From positions 23,259,687 to 23,323,686 of the forward strand of contig CM060953.1 in the NCBI GenBank assembly GCA_030765055.1: a stretch of 64,000 nt of DNA, given 5' to 3'. This DNA comes from Mantis religiosa. Lineage: Eukaryota > Arthropoda > Insecta > Mantodea > Mantidae. The first letter of the stretch is position 1; each line of letters begins with the position of its first letter. Of this stretch, positions 1 to 12,895 are shown piece by piece. A program made the translations under genes and the position numbers. Below the pieces are notes generated by a model that did no database searches, was not told the DNA's origin, and worked only from the letters and a program-made list of their open reading frames with translations.

Positions 1-3000
1 CAGGTGTTCTATACAGTGTAGAAATATAAATATTGAAAAACATTAAATTAATACAGTAGTATTAGTGTAGTAGGTGATAGACTAAACTAGTAGGTAATTT
101 TATTTACTTTCCAGATCACTGATTTTATAAACATTTTAATCTTTCAAAAACAACTTTTGTAGCAATTTCTCCAGTTGAATTACTTATGTTGTATTTGCAA
201 TTTAGAAATGTAGCAAAAAGTACACATCAATTTTTATTTTCTTTCTCTCCAAGAAAATGAACAAGATTATCTACAAACCACGGTGCACAAAAATGCAATA
301 AAAATTAAATTTGGAAGTAAATATACCTAGGTACAAAGGCCCTGAGAGAAATAGATATAGCATATTACTGGAGCTAAAAGTTGAAAGCAGTTTCTTGACG
401 TAAAACTAATTTTTATTTCTTTATTTAAATTTGAGGTAGCTACCTTGGCTAGCAACAGAATGGCATAGCTTCACGTTTGCATAACACGACGTTGGCCTTG
501 TATCAGCATATACAGGTCAAATAGCTAGCATGTCTTCCTCGTCTGGCCAACAACCAAACAAGTGCTCCCTGTGATGCATTTCTCTTTGGCAACCTCTCTA
601 TATTTTAATGTATCTACATATTTACAGAATATTAAAATTGTTGCGAGGTTCAACATCTGGGCTCGGTTGCCGTTATCATAACACTCTTCAATTATGTACG
701 TACATACCTATCTCCGCCCTTGCTCCATACGGCACCACAGACGGTGAAACTGGTGACACTAACATAGTTTCAAACTTTTGAAAAATTATATTAATTTCGC
801 CATGCTGATAACTTCTCCAATATTCTGATATTCGATGAATCTGCTACTGCCAACTGCTTCAGGGTGAGATCTTTGTGTGTGAGAATAAAAGCCAGTTAAG
901 TTGTTTGATACAATTATTGGAAAGTAATACATGAAATATTATAGGCAAATTGTCGACTGTTTGAGAATGTAAAATTAAACGGTTTGTGTATCTTAGTAGT
1001 AGATGAAGCTGTAACTATTGAAGAATTATATCTGATGTACCAACAACTTTAATGTTTAAATTATTTTAGTAATAAGCGTTAAGTTGACATGAGACGCTGA
1101 AATGCTAAGTGGAGCCCGATAAATGTGTATAACCCAAGCGTGGTCCTTAGGTATGTTGATAATCGACCATGCACGACACGAAATTTAGACCAAAGTTCCT
1201 ACTTATTGTTCCTTATGCGTACATGAAACACAATCTTTAGTTCGTGTCTTCCTAAATTTTAAGAATCCTATTGGTAAGGTACCGATCACTAGAATCTTGA
1301 GCTAAAGAATTTATTGCTTCAATGGAAGACTAATTAACTGCCTTTGTTACTCTGACTTAGGTATACTCATTTATTCTTCTTAACACAAAACTTGGCTGAC
1401 TGACCGTTTACATTATAAATTGATTTTAATATATAACAAATATATGGTACGATTATTTTTATCTATTCCCTTATCATTTGTGTATAAATTATTAAGCTTA
1501 TCAATAGATAATTCAGATAACTTTGCTTATCATTTACGCTCTATGGAATTACAAATTTTATTCTTATTTATTACTAAATTGAATATGAGTAACATTAATA
1601 AAACAAAAATCAAACTAAGCCGATCATTGAAATAAGTTTTACAAGATTCACTTTGTTCATATTTCTCATTAAAAGTAACTATTGTCATTTTGCAAAATAA
1701 AGCAAATATAGTCTTTCACAATATTTTATTTTATTAAGAATCGCAATAATGCTTCAAAATAATCGACTTCTTAATCAGACGATCATTTAGAGTTGACTCT
1801 CAACTGGTTTGATACATTTGCGGGTTCATTATTGTGTTGATTCCACTGTAACGAAGCCAGCTGATTGGCCTATGGGCTGATGAATTTTAGATGCCAAACA
1901 ACCCTCATCAGTAGAAGGACGGAATGTTGAGTAGCAACCCACCAAATGCTGAGAAAAATTGCAATCATTAGGTGTAAATTTGAGAGAGTTAGCCACTGCT
2001 CTGCTTTTTGTACATATAACGTCATAAAGGCTTGCCTGGTGGTTATGCACACCAGCGATCATTGCAGTATTGAAGGTTGCCTGTAACATTACTATACAGT
2101 ATGCACTATTACACATTGCTGTAAACTCTGATTGTGATACAGGAAATGGAATGACACTTAAGGAAAGAAACGTCCCAAGCCTAAGTTTAGGGTAGGCTGT
2201 TTCAGCAGCTATGGGAAAAACGTCAGTCAGAGAGGAGGGTCCTGGCGAGATATGAACGTAGACCTACCGTTCAGAAGTCAGTATCGTCGCGCTATTATTA
2301 ATGAAACAAAGAACTTCTCAGTAATGCAAGATCAAAATAAAGATAGCACTATCTTCTGAAGGTCAATTATCTGTATTCTGAGAATAATAATTCCCTGGAT
2401 GTCCAACTCTTCTCGTCAAGAAGCATAAGGCAGTGACGCAAAGAGAGAGAAGAGAGTGAGGGGAAGGAAGCTTCTATAAATATGCTGCTATAGACATTAA
2501 CATCCCTATCTTTCAACATTACATTTGCTGCTAAGAAATATAAGAAACTGCTTAGGATATGAGTTTAAATGTTTACGAGATATAGATGAATACTCTCTAA
2601 GTTTACTGACCAACTTTCTCCCAACATGTTTGTCTATTAATGAAGACAGATTTGTTTACTTCAACTTGTCATTTTGATGAACTATCAGCAACTATTTTTA
2701 AAAACATAATTAAAAGAATGTTAAACAAAATCTATTGTTTGAAGGGGTACAATTTCTATGATTTGAAATTCACTGTTTGTCTGTATCTGTTTTTGTTTGC
2801 ACACACATTTTAGTTTTAGTATTTTCTGAATACACCTACCGTGTTTCTATGTAACTTGTGCAAGTATTATATTAAATGTATCAATACATATTTGTAGGTT
2901 TTCTGAATATTAACATAGCTCTTATTGACTTTCCCTGAACGCAAGGAAAAAAGTAAATGACCTGTACAGTAATTCGCAACTAGTGAAAGTATTTAACGTT

Positions 3001-3425
3001 ACAGAAATTCTTTCTAGAAGGATCTGAAATGGCTGCAATGAAAATCTACTCAGGATCAAATTTACTGTTTTTGAAGCCTAATAACCGAAATGTAATCACT
3101 GATTGTACTTACCTAAATGCGTAATTAATACGGTTTATAAAAAATGATTTTCAAGACCAATCTAAACTTTAAAACCTCACAAAATGTTTGTACGTTAGGT
3201 TCACACAACTTTCTCTGTAAGTATTGTTTATTTTACGTATCCTTTACAGTTTATTTTTAAACCTACTTTGTGTTAACAAAAATATATCTTTGCAGCAATA
3301 GTTTCCCTTCACTTTTCTTTCCAGGTACAAAGGCCGAATCGATAGTCAAGAGTAGATATGTACATTTTTTGTTTATGTTTATTTCTTAAGCTTTACCAGT
3401 TACACAAAATTATACAAAATCTCGT
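1..3425. other. AT-rich stretch without recognisable gene
   Basis: I see no recognisable gene, RNA or mobile element here. The longest open frame is a 95-codon minus-strand frame at 1829-2116. Its sequence resembles no family I know, and a second frame overlaps it. The rest is ordinary AT-rich DNA with stops in all frames. Confidence 0.6.
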
Positions 3426-3439
3426 TTTGAATGAAGAGG

Positions 3440-4033
3440 GATTGGGATTAGGGATTTCATTACAGAGGGGATTTAGTACGTAGGCCACCATGCTGGACCC
3501 GTTGTTCCTATCTCCCAAGTGGGGGAGGAAGGATGAGGCGGATGAGGAAGGATGAGGGTGGCCGACCCAAGGAGCCACGACAGTACAGAGGGCAGGGTCC
3601 CTACGGTTTACAGGCCAGGACAACAAACTCGCTCCCCCACAGCGGGACGGTAACGAGTCCAGCAGCCGAGCCCTAATGGTCCCAGGCTGTCGATCCCGAA
3701 ATGGTCCCAGCAGAGGAGAGGAGTCCGGCAACCGACCTACCGGAGGAGGAAGTAGTTTTCCTCAGAGCATATCATCCAAACATGCACTGCCGAGACTCCC
3801 GCCGACATTTCTACCCTGAAAGAGACTAACAAATGAGAGATGATATGAAATGAAAATGGAGATGAAATGGAGGGACAGGGAATTCGGTAGATGTAATTAA
3901 CCTATCCAGCATTGGCCTAGTGACCCGGGAACCCCCGAAAAAATACATGGGTCAGGTAGGTCGGCCACGGGAATCGAACCCGGGCCTCCCGAATGTGGGT
4001 CACAGACGAAACCGCCTGAACCAACCCGCTCGG
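3440..4033 (-). mobile_element. Long tRNA-derived SINE (family D, copy 1)
   Basis: Non-autonomous retroposon of about 594 bp, read on the minus strand. Its tRNA-like head lies at 3960-4033: on the minus strand it starts ACCGAGCGGG, carries an A-box-like stretch and then a good B box (GGTTCGATTCCCG) about 50 bp on, as expected for an internal RNA polymerase III promoter. The 3' tail ends in TAATCC-type repeats near 3440. A 14-bp direct repeat, TTTGAATGAAGAGG, flanks it exactly at 3426-3439 and 4034-4047, which is the mark of target-primed insertion. A second copy lies at 61401-62040 in the same orientation and is clearly alignable. The body has no coding capacity; open frames inside it are chance. 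It would depend on a LINE for movement. Confidence 0.85.
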
Positions 4034-4047
4034 TTTGAATGAAGAGG

Positions 4048-5098
4048 ACTTTGCAAGCTGTTCCCAGAACAGATCTTATTTTTATACTAATATCTTAGAG
4101 ATATGATAAATAAAATCATTACAGATATTTTTGAGAACTTGAAGTTGTAATTTTAAACTACTGATTTTAAATAGCTATCAATTTTGGTATTTATTACACT
4201 TTTCATTTTGAAAACAGACACAATACACAAACTTCTAAAAGTGCTTTCTGCGGCTTCATGGGGGTTGACGACATATATACAGCTCTTGCTCTATTTATTC
4301 TACCTGCACAGTGCAGAAAGTAAAAAAGAGAAAGAAAATACCGTCGCTGGCGTATTTGAGAAGCTCGACCGACCCCGATATTTGGTAACAGTGAACGGGC
4401 CATATCGGGATCGCGAACCGCAGTGCCGGTACCTACCTGTCGGTGCACGTAGGGAGGAGGATGACGACATTGGCCATAAAGAACCACGACAATGGCTGCC
4501 AACTTCCTCTTTTGATGTCTTACTCATGCCTGATGAACGGTTCATAGAAAAACAAACGACGGGAGGCAAGCGCTTTAACTGTAGGCGACTCACGTACTCT
4601 GGCTAGGAATTTTTATTATAGATTGGCTGTAAGCAGGAGGGACTCGGGTCGGTAGCGTTTCGAATCACACTTAGCATAGCGAAAACAATAACGCGAGACA
4701 TGTTTCACAACAAATATGGACGATTTAAATCTATCATTTTCTAGAGAATTTTCATGCCTGTCTCATTTTCTCGCCAAAGTCCTTGTTTGCACGATTAACA
4801 CGAAAATTGACATATTTTGGATATCTATTACAAAACTTACATGGTGACGATGTAAAGATGAACAAAGCTTTAGCTTTTTTGACTTATTAAAATTAAATGA
4901 GAAATCTGTTAATGAATGTCGATTTGGTAAAGATTATGTGGAAGCAACTACCTGAAATGTAGTAAAGATACTTCTAAAGTACTGTATTTCACCCAAATAC
5001 TTGATAGCGACATTTTACTGACAAATTGTGTCTTGAAGCCTCCTGAGAGGCTTAGAAACAAAAAGCTCATCTATGTACGTGTGAACAGAATAACTCCC
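4048..5098. other. Locally GC-richer patch with an unassigned open frame
   Basis: No recognised gene. Positions 4184-4606 on the plus strand hold a 140-codon open frame beginning MVFITLFILK. The part from about 4340 to 4600 is much richer in G and C than its surroundings, and it is also open on the minus strand (99 and 97 codons). I recognise no domain. It could be an old exon, a repeat fragment or chance openness caused by GC content. Confidence 0.3.
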
Positions 5099-5172
5099 AG
5101 ACAATATTTAAGTTTAGTATATAAGACAATATTTAAGTTTAGTATGTAAGACAATATTTAAGTTAAGTTTAG
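5099..5172. repeat. Short tandem repeat, about 25-bp unit
   Basis: About three copies of an AT-rich unit containing AGACAATATTTAAGTTTAGT follow one another, the last one altered. They end where a SINE fragment begins. Confidence 0.75.
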
Positions 5173-5400
5173 TCCTGGGCTAGAGCGTTGTGCTTTGGTT
5201 CCCTGCTACGGAAATACAGAGCTTAACTCCAGGATATAGAACCGGTGCCAACTCAACATAGCGAGGAAATTGTGTAGCGAACCCTGGTCTAGAAGGCCAA
5301 CTTTCCGGCTGGCGGTGCCGAAATGATCGCCCACCTCTACCTTGCGTATTTAGACGTGAGTTTGGTAGTCGGAATGGCCGGCTCTGGCCCACTGTTACAC
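5173..5400 (+). mobile_element. SINE fragment (family C, copy 2)
   Basis: This stretch aligns with the 3' two-thirds of the SINE at 59962-60277. Shared blocks include CTTTCCGGCTGGCGGTGCCG and GATCGCCCACCTCTACCTTG, followed by the GTGAG...GGTAGTCGG...GGCC ending. The tRNA-like head is missing or unrecognisable. An internal block of about 30 bp present in the other copy is absent here, so either the copies belong to subfamilies or this one carries a deletion. There is no long (TTA)n tail here. Confidence 0.75.
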
Positions 5401-5889
5401 GGCTATTGCACCATGGAATACTTTACCTCCCTAGAACGTGACTCTTTCAAACTACTCTTTATTTGAACAAATGTCTAAAATTCTGATTTTCTCCAAAATA
5501 CGATGTATTTAAGATATTTTCGTAACAAATGAAATGTATATCTTGAACTCCCTGGGAATTCCTCAGAAATTCTCTTCATTTTGGATGACCTGTATAAGTA
5601 GTAAAGCTGAGAGCTAGACAAAATCTTACTACAGAAAAATGTAGATCTTAAACACAAAATTCAGTCAAATCCTTCTTTTTGTATAGTGAACCTTTCCCTT
5701 GTCATTTGTTTGAATTTTGCAATAGCCAGTACCAGCATACAAAGTAATCAAATAGCAGTCAGGCTTTTAAAAGACTTGACTATTGCTTTAGGTTATTATA
5801 TCCTTTTTATGTCAAGAAAAAGAGTAATACGTAGAAGAATGAAAGTGTGTTTATTTTAACAAATAGAATACACTCTTTAATTTATTTTT
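5401..5889. other. No feature seen
   Basis: AT-rich DNA with only chance open frames of about 60 codons. No repeat shared with other parts of the window was noticed. Confidence 0.6.
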
Positions 5890-6123
5890 TATTTTTATTT
5901 TTTCAAAAATATATGGATATATATTTTTCCTTTTCCTTTTTTTTCTTATTTAATCGTTATTTTAATAATTTCCCTTTATTTTCTTATCTGTTTTTCTTAG
6001 TTTCGCACATATTCACTATACACATAAACACCCATGCCCAAGGCGGGACTCGAACTCGCGACCCTGTACGCGACGGAATGCTAGAGACATACGCTTTAGC
6101 GACATGGCTACGAGGGCTGGCTT
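5890..6123 (-). mobile_element. tRNA-derived SINE (family B, copy 1)
   Basis: On the minus strand the element starts with a tRNA-like head near 6123: a GTAGCCATGTCGCTAAAGCG A-box region, then GGTCGCGAGTTCGAGTCCCG as B box, ending GGGCATGGGTGTTTATGTG. An AT-rich body of about 130 bp follows. The head and the body both align with the plus-strand copy at 44786-45005, so the whole stretch of about 230 bp is one SINE family rather than a lone tRNA gene. The head lacks a convincing acceptor-stem pairing. Confidence 0.8.
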
Positions 6124-8236
6124 TTTTAGTCAGAATAGTTTGCGAAGCGTGAGAAGAGAAATTCACAAGAATGTAATACATATGCACCCAATTCAACCAA
6201 CGTAACGTATACTAGCCGAGTCAAAATTAAATGGAGCAATTTCAATTAGACAAAATGTCATTCTCGTGTACCTAACATACAATCTACTGTTTATTATTTT
6301 CCCCTTCTTTATATTGTTTGCTTTTGTTTTTATTATTTTTAAGTCGATTACAAGTTATGAGTTACACATCAGCCAATTAGAAGTAACACCAAGAATGGAA
6401 ATAATGTTTCCGTAATTTAACTAGATTAATAAATAATTATTATTGTCATCATAATTACTTTGAGACCAAAGGTGACAGCAAGAATGACTTTGAAAGGAAA
6501 TTATGAGCAGGAGGAAGATTCGATGATATAATCACGATGTCTGAACAATAAATTTTTGTACTTTTACTTTTTTGTACTTTTGTACTTTGTTGCAGTGGCT
6601 TATCCGTTCCTTAAACTCTTATTATTTGGCTTTAGATTTTGTATTCTTGCCTTTGATTGACTACCAAAGTCACCATAACTCGCCACTGTTTACAGTTTGT
6701 TACCAATCACTAAATATAGGCTTCTCAGATCTTTCACTAGGCGAATAGAGGTACAGATGATAGGCATAACATTTCATGTAATAAAAAGTCATTAGTCACT
6801 ACTTTTCGAGCAACATGGTTTACAGCTATCGATTAAGTTGGATTCTGTTGGATGAGGTCTTGAATTGGTTGGAAGACGCTCACTCTTAGTGACCTATGGT
6901 CTCAAGATGTACATTTGTTAGACTTTCTTCCAGTTTCCATTTCTTAGCTTACGTAACACAAATTTCTAAGGGCTGGCTGTTTTATGTCACGGTTTCTGCA
7001 CTTAAGTGCCTAATAAGCAGAACATGAATCTAAGATGTCGTTCTCCTAGGAGCAACGAAAATGTTCAAAGCTGACCAAGTCCACAACAGGTAAAAGTTAA
7101 CTTTATGAGCACTCACATTGCATCTATTTTTAGTGTGTTTTCCTTCCCACTTAACTAGTCATTTAGCCTGTTGAGAGGATTGGAATTAATTTTCATTTCT
7201 GTAACGTAGTATTGAAAACCATGTAGAGGCAGTTCGGTCGGAAGGTTCCCACGTTTGACCAAGTCCTTAGAAGGATCTGTGCCCACTTTATATGTCCGTC
7301 ACATGCTCAGGGGATGTACATATAGGTGGCGGCACTTCCGTGTGATGACGTGGGACATATAGCGTGTCGCCGAGCAAGCTCATGTCCATATTTCATTTGG
7401 AAGCATATTCTCGCCATTCTGTTCCTTTATTTTGTAATTCTAATGACACATTCCTCTGTATTTCTGTCTTGGCCATGTCAAAACTTTATTTAGCGCTGGA
7501 TATGGAATGTCTTTGTCTTCTTTTAAGGTCCTGTTGATATTCAGATTGCATGAGAAGTCTATGAAATCTTAAGATCACCATATAATACTAAGTTTTGAGC
7601 ATCGGATGAACAAATGTTTAATGCAGGTGTTTCTGTATCTTTTTAAACAACAATAGAGGATAGAGAAAGTCATGTGAACGTAGTCCATAGTATTTGTTGA
7701 TAATGAGATACGGAAGTATGACAAATAGAGGGAGAGGTACGGATTATATCTGCGGTATATATGAATAGGTTTGGATGAAAACAGAAGTTGTGAATTTGGC
7801 TGTAGCGAACATGTGATAAATGGGAATGTAGTAGCAGGAAACGATAAATGGATGTCTCCAAATCCGAGGCTTTAAAGGTACATATGAGATACGGAGATTT
7901 CAAGATGAGACCAGAGCCTTGAAGATTTATGACATTCATGGTTTATGACGTGGAAGGAAAGTGGAAAGGATAAACGAGAAAGGAAACGGAACAAATGAAG
8001 AAAGAAACGCTTTAAAACAAAAAGAGAAAGGGACACTGCAAGTTAAACAGCGTACATAAAGAATAACTGAAATAAAAATTATCATATCCATTCTTTAACA
8101 AGGTAGTTTTAAGGATAGTCATTCAGTTTAAATGTTCAGAAAATTCAAAAACCTAATTTCCAGTCCAAAAAGTACTTTGAAGCGTTACTTTCAGTTACAT
8201 GCTTTCAGAGCTTTAAAAGCTTCAGTGATGACCATT
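6124..8236. other. No recognisable gene
   Basis: About 2.1 kb of AT-rich DNA. The stretch at 7220-7400 is somewhat GC-richer and without repeats I could match. Open frames are short; the largest is 89 codons at 7670-7939 on the minus strand, with no recognised family. Confidence 0.55.
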
Positions 8237-8238
8237 TA

Positions 8239-9494
8239 CGAGGGTGATCTGAAAAGTTTCCGACCTCAATATGAAGATGGCAGCACTCATAAATAAATGC
8301 TAGCGAATTTCGCTAATTAATCTGTTGAGAGTTACTCACCAAAGATTCAGCCATTTTGGACTTTCAATTGTTATATAACAGTCCTTTGAGTGAGTTGATG
8401 TCTTTTTATAAAATTAGACTAAATCGAGTTTCGAGCTGTCATTAAATATTTGTTTTTGAAAGTCAATACGCCTAGGCAAATCAAAGATGAGTTGCATTCT
8501 GTACATGGGGACTCTGTACCATGATTTATCACACTGAAATTTTGGGCAGCTGAATTTAAACGTGATCGTAAGAGCTTGGGAGACGAATGTTCGGGACTTC
8601 CAAAAACTGCAAATACGACGAAAACATCGCCAAATTTCACCAAATGGTGCTAGAGGAATTAAAGTGAGAGAGATAGTGGAGGTTATGGACATGTCAAAAG
8701 AACGTGTTTGTCACATACTAAATCAACATTTAGACATGAGAAAGCTGTACGCGTGTTGGGTGCTACGTTTGCTCACGTTAGACCAAAAACCTGTTTGAAT
8801 GAACATTTCCAACGCTCTGTTGGCGCAGTTTAGGTGCAATAAATCCGATTTTTGGTACCGATTAATTAATGTAGATGAAAATTAGATACACTATTATAAG
8901 CCCGAAACAGAAATATAGTACAAACAGTGGACTGCAAAGGGGAAACTGTCCAAAGTAAGCAAAAACTGTTTTTTTTGGCGGGGAAAGTGATGGTGACTGT
9001 TTTTTGGGATATTCCTGGAGTTATTTTATTCGATTATATTCAAAAAGGAAAAACATTGCAGGAGAATACTACGCATTATTACCTGACAAGCTGAAGGCAG
9101 AACTTGCGGGAAAACGGCCACATTTGGAGAAAGAGAAAATCCTGTTTCACCAAGACAACGCACCGTCTCACACCTCAGCGGTTGCAATGGCAAAAATCCA
9201 CGAATTACGGTTTGAACTGCTTGACTAACCAGATCTAGCTCCAAGCGACTTCTTTTTGTTCCTTCATCTGAAAACTGCTCTCGGAGGACAGAGATTTTCG
9301 TCAAATGAAGAGGCAGTCACCTTCGTGAACAATTATTTTGCAGAGAACAACGCTGAGTACTATTTGGACGGGTTACAGAGATGGGAGCATCGCTGGGAGA
9401 AGTGTGTAGAGTTACAAGGAGACTATGTTGAAAAAAAAATCTGAAAAAATGTCCTGTATTTTTATTAGGTCGGAAACTTTTAAGACCAGGTATG
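8239..9494 (+). mobile_element. Mariner-like DNA transposon, full-length but inactive
   Basis: A 1256-bp element lies between TA dinucleotides (8237-8238 and 9495-9496), the normal mariner target duplication. Its terminal inverted repeats are about 29 bp long. The inner 15 bases, AAAAGTTTCCGACCT, are identical in both arms, while the outer half has diverged. The length matches a complete mariner of about 1.3 kb. It contains one decayed transposase gene on the plus strand, described separately. A fragment with a similar terminal repeat and transposase type lies at 20.1-20.7 kb. Confidence 0.9.
8426..9444 (+). pseudogene. Mariner transposase pseudogene
   Basis: This was a DD34D mariner transposase, the enzyme that cuts and rejoins the element at TA sites. 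The N-terminal helix-turn-helix region is readable from 8426 (FRAVIKYLFLK, then TPRQIKDELHSVHG) and is broken by an in-frame stop. A second helix-turn-helix follows in another frame near 8660-8750 (IKVREIVEVMDMSKERVCHI). The first catalytic Asp falls in a VDEN motif near 8870, next to a stop codon. The second is in FHQDNAPSHTSAVAMAKIHE (9148-9207). The third is in PDLAPSD after a further stop near 9225. About four codons are lost between the second and third Asp, so the spacing is 30 rather than 34 residues. The C-terminal end, EHRWEKCVELQGDYVEK, is intact. At least three stops and several frame changes make it nonfunctional. Confidence 0.88.
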
Positions 9495-9496
9495 TA

Positions 9497-11033
<1,537 letters not shown>

Positions 11034-11184
11034 AAAGTATTAACCCAGACACCAAATTTAATTCAACAAAATACTCTCACCGGAAACTATACATGCCAAT
11101 TGTTTCCATATGTTTTATTTTTCCAAAAGTGCCTCTATGATTTGACTAAAATACTTGTGGCATATTTAGGATTTTTGTTGTAAT

Positions 11185-11374
11185 TTTACGTTCTCCAACG
11201 TTAAGTCATATCGGATGGTTAATGAAATGGGTCAAATGATGATCAAATGTGTCCAGGGTCCATGGAGCTTAGAGCTACCTGACATTCGTCTTTAAGGACA
11301 AGGGGAAACCCCGGAAAAACCTTATCCAGGTAGCTCACCCTGACCGAGATTCGAACTCGGGACCTCTTGAACGC
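11185..11374 (-). mobile_element. tRNA-derived SINE (family A, copy 1)
   Basis: First of nine copies of the commonest SINE in the window. On the minus strand the head carries the B box (CCGAGTTCGAATCTCGGTCA, near 11343-11362). The body holds the family's hallmark blocks, read on the plus strand as CCAACGTTAAGTCATATCGG, CCATGGAGCTTAGAG and ACATTCGTCTTTAAGG. The 5' head is truncated just after GAACG, so the A box is lost. It lies 430 bp from another copy in the same orientation. Confidence 0.85.
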
Positions 11375-11805
11375 ATTTAAGACATTTTTATGAAAAATAA
11401 GCTGTTCATCTTGAATTTTTTGTGCGGTATAATTTGTAAACTGGTCTTCATAAGAAAACAATGTTTCATAACGGCTAAATGATAAGAAATATAAAAAAAC
11501 TCTTAAAAAAATCTAGATTTCTTAAGAACACACATTTTATATGTAACAATATTTTCTGTGGCGCCAGTCACTTTCGGTATGCCTTACTATTAATTTGAAT
11601 TTTTCATAATGCAATTTTCTTAAAGTGATGTCGCTATTCAAATGTTTATCACGAGTGTGACATTTCAAGGCCAGTACCTATATATCAATTAGCTTTAAAA
11701 CATTTGGCAACCAATTCAGCGTACTCTAACCCGCTACTGAACACAACGAAGGGCAAAATGAAACAGTTTCTGCAAATATTCATTTCGATTTTGTTTTTCT
11801 TTTAA
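11375..11805. other. Spacer between two SINE copies
   Basis: Unremarkable AT-rich sequence without open frames or recognised repeats. Confidence 0.6.
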
Positions 11806-12020
11806 TTTACGTCCCTCCAGCGTTAAGTTTTATTGGACGATGAATGAAATGATTCTCAAATGAGTCAATAGATCTTAGAGTTACCTGGCATTCGTATTTC
11901 AGGATAAGGGAAAGCTTGGAAAAAGCATTATCTATATAACTTACCCTGACCGAGATTGGAATTTGGGAACACTTGAACGTGAGGCAAACACGCTACCATC
12001 TATGATACAGAGGCGGGCAT
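11806..12020 (-). mobile_element. tRNA-derived SINE (family A, copy 2)
   Basis: A more complete copy. The plus strand reads from CCTCCAGCGTTAAG through CTTAGAGTTACCTGGCATTC to the tRNA-like head, which ends GATACAGAGGCGGGCAT. The B box is damaged (GAGATTGGAATTTGGG instead of GAGATTCGAACTCGGG), so transcription from it is unlikely. Confidence 0.83.
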
Positions 12021-12189
12021 ATTTCAATTTACACGAAGTAGGTAGAAAAATAAATTTTGTAACTATAGTCTGGAAGCTATATAAAATAGATGACTGTAGG
12101 TATATATTTTTCTCTTCTCGATTTTTGTACCAATAAGACTTACAAATTCAAGATATTCACAGTATTTAGTTCATTGCTCTAAATAAAAA

Positions 12190-12895
12190 GAAAATTGTTA
12201 CTTTCATGTGGGTCCGTTCACACTGCGGCACTAAGGGAGATGAAGAAGCTGACAAAGCTGCTAAAGAAGCAAGTCAACTAACAGACTCAGATGAAGAACA
12301 AACAGTACCTTATCAGGATATTACAAAATACTTTTCCAGAGTAAGAAATACAAAATTGAAACAGATCTGGAATCAAATGCCTCCAGTAAAGTTACATATG
12401 CTAAGGAAAGGGGACACTAGCTCTTCCCCTGTCTACTCTCTTGGCATGAAGGAGCAGGTCTCGGTATTGGTCATACAATGTTAACCCACTTAACACCCGC
12501 CTCACAGTAAACCATCTCCTCACAGCTTCATCACATCAATGGAGACTTATCCACCATTCTCAACACGCCATCCAACGTCAAACACGTACTGCTATTCCTC
12601 AAAACTACAAAATTATATACGAAAATCTAATTCTAAAGATACCAATTTAGAATATACATAAGTTATTATACAACAAATTGACTGTAAATATTTCTGTTCC
12701 ACTGATTGTTATTCAGAACTTTATCCTTATGACTTACAGGTACTGAATACCTTTGTCATATTTGATTTATTATGGATTGTTTTCATGTTTTTGTTTAAAT
12801 AATTGTAACCAATTTATTGATAACGCTGTATTATACAAAATAGTAGTGATATGACGTAGTTGTTAAAGTGACTCTAAATAAATAAAAAAGAAGAC
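12190..12895 (+). mobile_element. LINE 3' fragment with RNase H domain
   Basis: The 3' end of a non-LTR retrotransposon. The frame opens TFMWVRSHCGTKGDEEADKA: a Trp-Val-X-Ser-His-Cys-Gly lead followed by the Gly-Asp/Asn-Glu-X-Ala-Asp motif of the RNase H domain found in I-type LINE relatives. A frame of 92 codons (12206-12484) continues to a stop. Beyond it, coding traces become frameshifted and then give way to an untranslated 3' region ending in AAATAAATAAAAAAGAAG at about 12878. The 5' part, with endonuclease and reverse transcriptase, is absent, as in typical 5'-truncated insertions. An AAATAAAAAGAAA-like string precedes the insert, but I cannot call a target duplication with confidence. 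Confidence 0.75.

Noticed and set aside
1829..2116. 95-codon minus-strand frame
   Set aside because: It overlaps another frame on the same strand, matches no recognisable family and has no splice or promoter context.
12178..12895. Target duplication of the RNase H LINE
   Set aside because: CTCTAAATAAA occurs near both ends, but low-complexity A-rich sequence makes the match unconvincing.
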